Shown piece after piece: positions 5,451 through 6,105 of a DNA stretch of 6,105 nt. A model generated the notes under the pieces. It saw only the letters and a list, made by a program, of their open reading frames with translations, searched no databases and was not told the origin of the DNA. The DNA is from CAUPWF01 sp964369755 (lineage in GTDB: Bacteria > Bacillota > Clostridia > Lachnospirales > Lachnospiraceae), in NCBI GenBank assembly GCA_964369755.1, contig CAYJFY010000077.1, positions 1-6,105 on the forward strand, in the 5' to 3' direction. Within the stretch, counting starts at the first letter, position 1; each line of letters opens with the position of its first letter. The translations under genes were made by a program, and so were the position numbers.

Positions 5451-5957
5451 ATTAACGATTTAATGATTAACGAACAAATTAGAGACAGAGAAGTACGTTT
5501 GATTGGGGAAGATGGAGAACAATTAGGAGTTGTATCTATCGGAGAGGCTATGAAATTAGCTGAGCAAGCTGAATTAGACTTAGTGAAGATTGCGCCGACA
5601 GCCAAACCGCCTGTTTGTAAGATAATTGATTACGGAAAGTATCGTTATGAATTATCAAGAAAAGAAAAGGAAGCGAAGAAGAAACAAAAAGTCGTGGAAT
5701 TGAAAGAAGTGCGTTTATCACCGAATATTGATTCGAATGATTTGAATACAAAGATGAACAATGCGAGAAAGTTTTTATCAAAAGGAAACAAAGTTAAGGT
5801 TACACTTAGATTTCGTGGGCGTGAAATGGCGCATATGCAACAAAGCAGACATATTCTGGATGATTTTGCTAAGGCACTTGAGGATATTGCAAGTGTGGAG
5901 AAACCATCAAAATTAGAAGGAAGAAGTATCAGTATGGTATTAACTGAAAAACGTTAA
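5451..5957 (+). CDS. infC: Translation initiation factor IF-3
   Basis: IF-3 binds the 30S subunit, prevents 50S joining and rejects non-canonical start codons and wrong initiator tRNAs. The 168-residue protein has the N domain (INEQIRDREVRLIG through APTAKPPVCKIIDYGKYRYE, about residues 6-67), a lysine-rich linker (RKEKEAKKKQK, 70-80) and the C domain with LRFRGREMAHMQ (119-130) and the EGRSISMVL ending. I place the start at AUU 5451, giving (f)M-N-D-L-M-I-N-E-Q. GGAGG is nine bases upstream, and homologues commonly have a few residues before LMINEQI. E. coli and B. stearothermophilus infC also start with AUU, which lets IF-3 repress its own translation. An ATG 5463 start would give 164 residues with poor ribosome binding site spacing. 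The gene is controlled by the leader upstream, and rpmI follows after 33 bases. Confidence 0.96.
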   Translation: MNDLMINEQIRDREVRLIGEDGEQLGVVSIGEAMKLAEQAELDLVKIAPTAKPPVCKIIDYGKYRYELSRKEKEAKKKQKVVELKEVRLSPNIDSNDLNTKMNNARKFLSKGNKVKVTLRFRGREMAHMQQSRHILDDFAKALEDIASVEKPSKLEGRSISMVLTEKR

Positions 5958-5990
5958 ACATAAGTATTTATTTTCAAGGAGGATAAGAAG

Positions 5991-6105
5991 ATGCCAAAAA
6001 TTAAAACAAATAGAGCGGCAGCAAAACGTTTCAAAAAAACAGCTACAGGATTATTAAAGAGAAATAAGGCAAACAAGAGCCATATCTTAACTAAAAAATC
6101 CACTA
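5991..6105 (+). CDS. rpmI: 50S ribosomal protein L35, 5' part only
   Basis: The first 38 codons are present before the window ends. They give MPKIKTNRAAAKRFKKTATG followed by LLKRNKANKSHILTKKST, the strongly conserved, very basic start of L35 (normally about 65 residues). L35 binds 23S rRNA in the large subunit. A strong AAGGAGG (5976-5982) lies eight bases before ATG 5991. The position directly after infC is the standard infC-rpmI-rplT operon, so rplT (L20) is expected just outside the window. There is no terminator or promoter in the 33-base gap after infC, so the two genes should be co-transcribed. Confidence 0.97.
   Translation, partial: MPKIKTNRAAAKRFKKTATGLLKRNKANKSHILTKKST

Overview
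The window looks like ordinary chromosomal housekeeping DNA from a low-GC Gram-positive bacterium, most likely a clostridial species of the Lachnospiraceae type. The evidence is the order cysS-mrnC-rlmB-sigH (a Firmicutes arrangement ending in the sporulation/stationary-phase sigma factor), strong AGGAGG-type ribosome binding sites, an L20-type leader before infC-rpmI, and a tRNA gene without an encoded CCA end. The family placement is inferred from protein resemblance only.

Layout. (1) 36-2654: a tight plus-strand cluster of cysteinyl-tRNA synthetase (cysS), Mini-ribonuclease III (mrnC, 23S rRNA maturation) and a SpoU-family 23S rRNA 2'-O-methyltransferase (rlmB); adjacent genes overlap by about 16-17 bases. 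(2) 2739-3338: sigH, after an 84-base gap containing two small hairpins. The yacP (NYN-domain) gene that separates rlmB and sigH in Bacillus is absent. (3) 3329-3499: a probable bidirectional terminator, then tRNA-Thr(GGU) on the minus strand with its own near-consensus promoter. (4) 3540-5213: glutaminyl-tRNA synthetase (glnS), divergent from the tRNA gene. (5) 5217-6105: a strong promoter, an approximately 200-base structured leader containing an intrinsic terminator and a competing antiterminator (L20-type attenuator), then infC (IF3) and the start of rpmI (L35), which runs off the window.

The common theme is translation: two aminoacyl-tRNA synthetases, a tRNA, two rRNA maturation enzymes, an initiation factor and a ribosomal protein, with sigH as the regulatory exception. 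The most informative signals are regulatory: the leader's mutually exclusive hairpins, and an apparent AUU start codon for infC, 12 bases upstream of the first ATG and correctly spaced from a GGAGG. I saw no mobile element, CRISPR array, defence system or previously undescribed multi-gene system.
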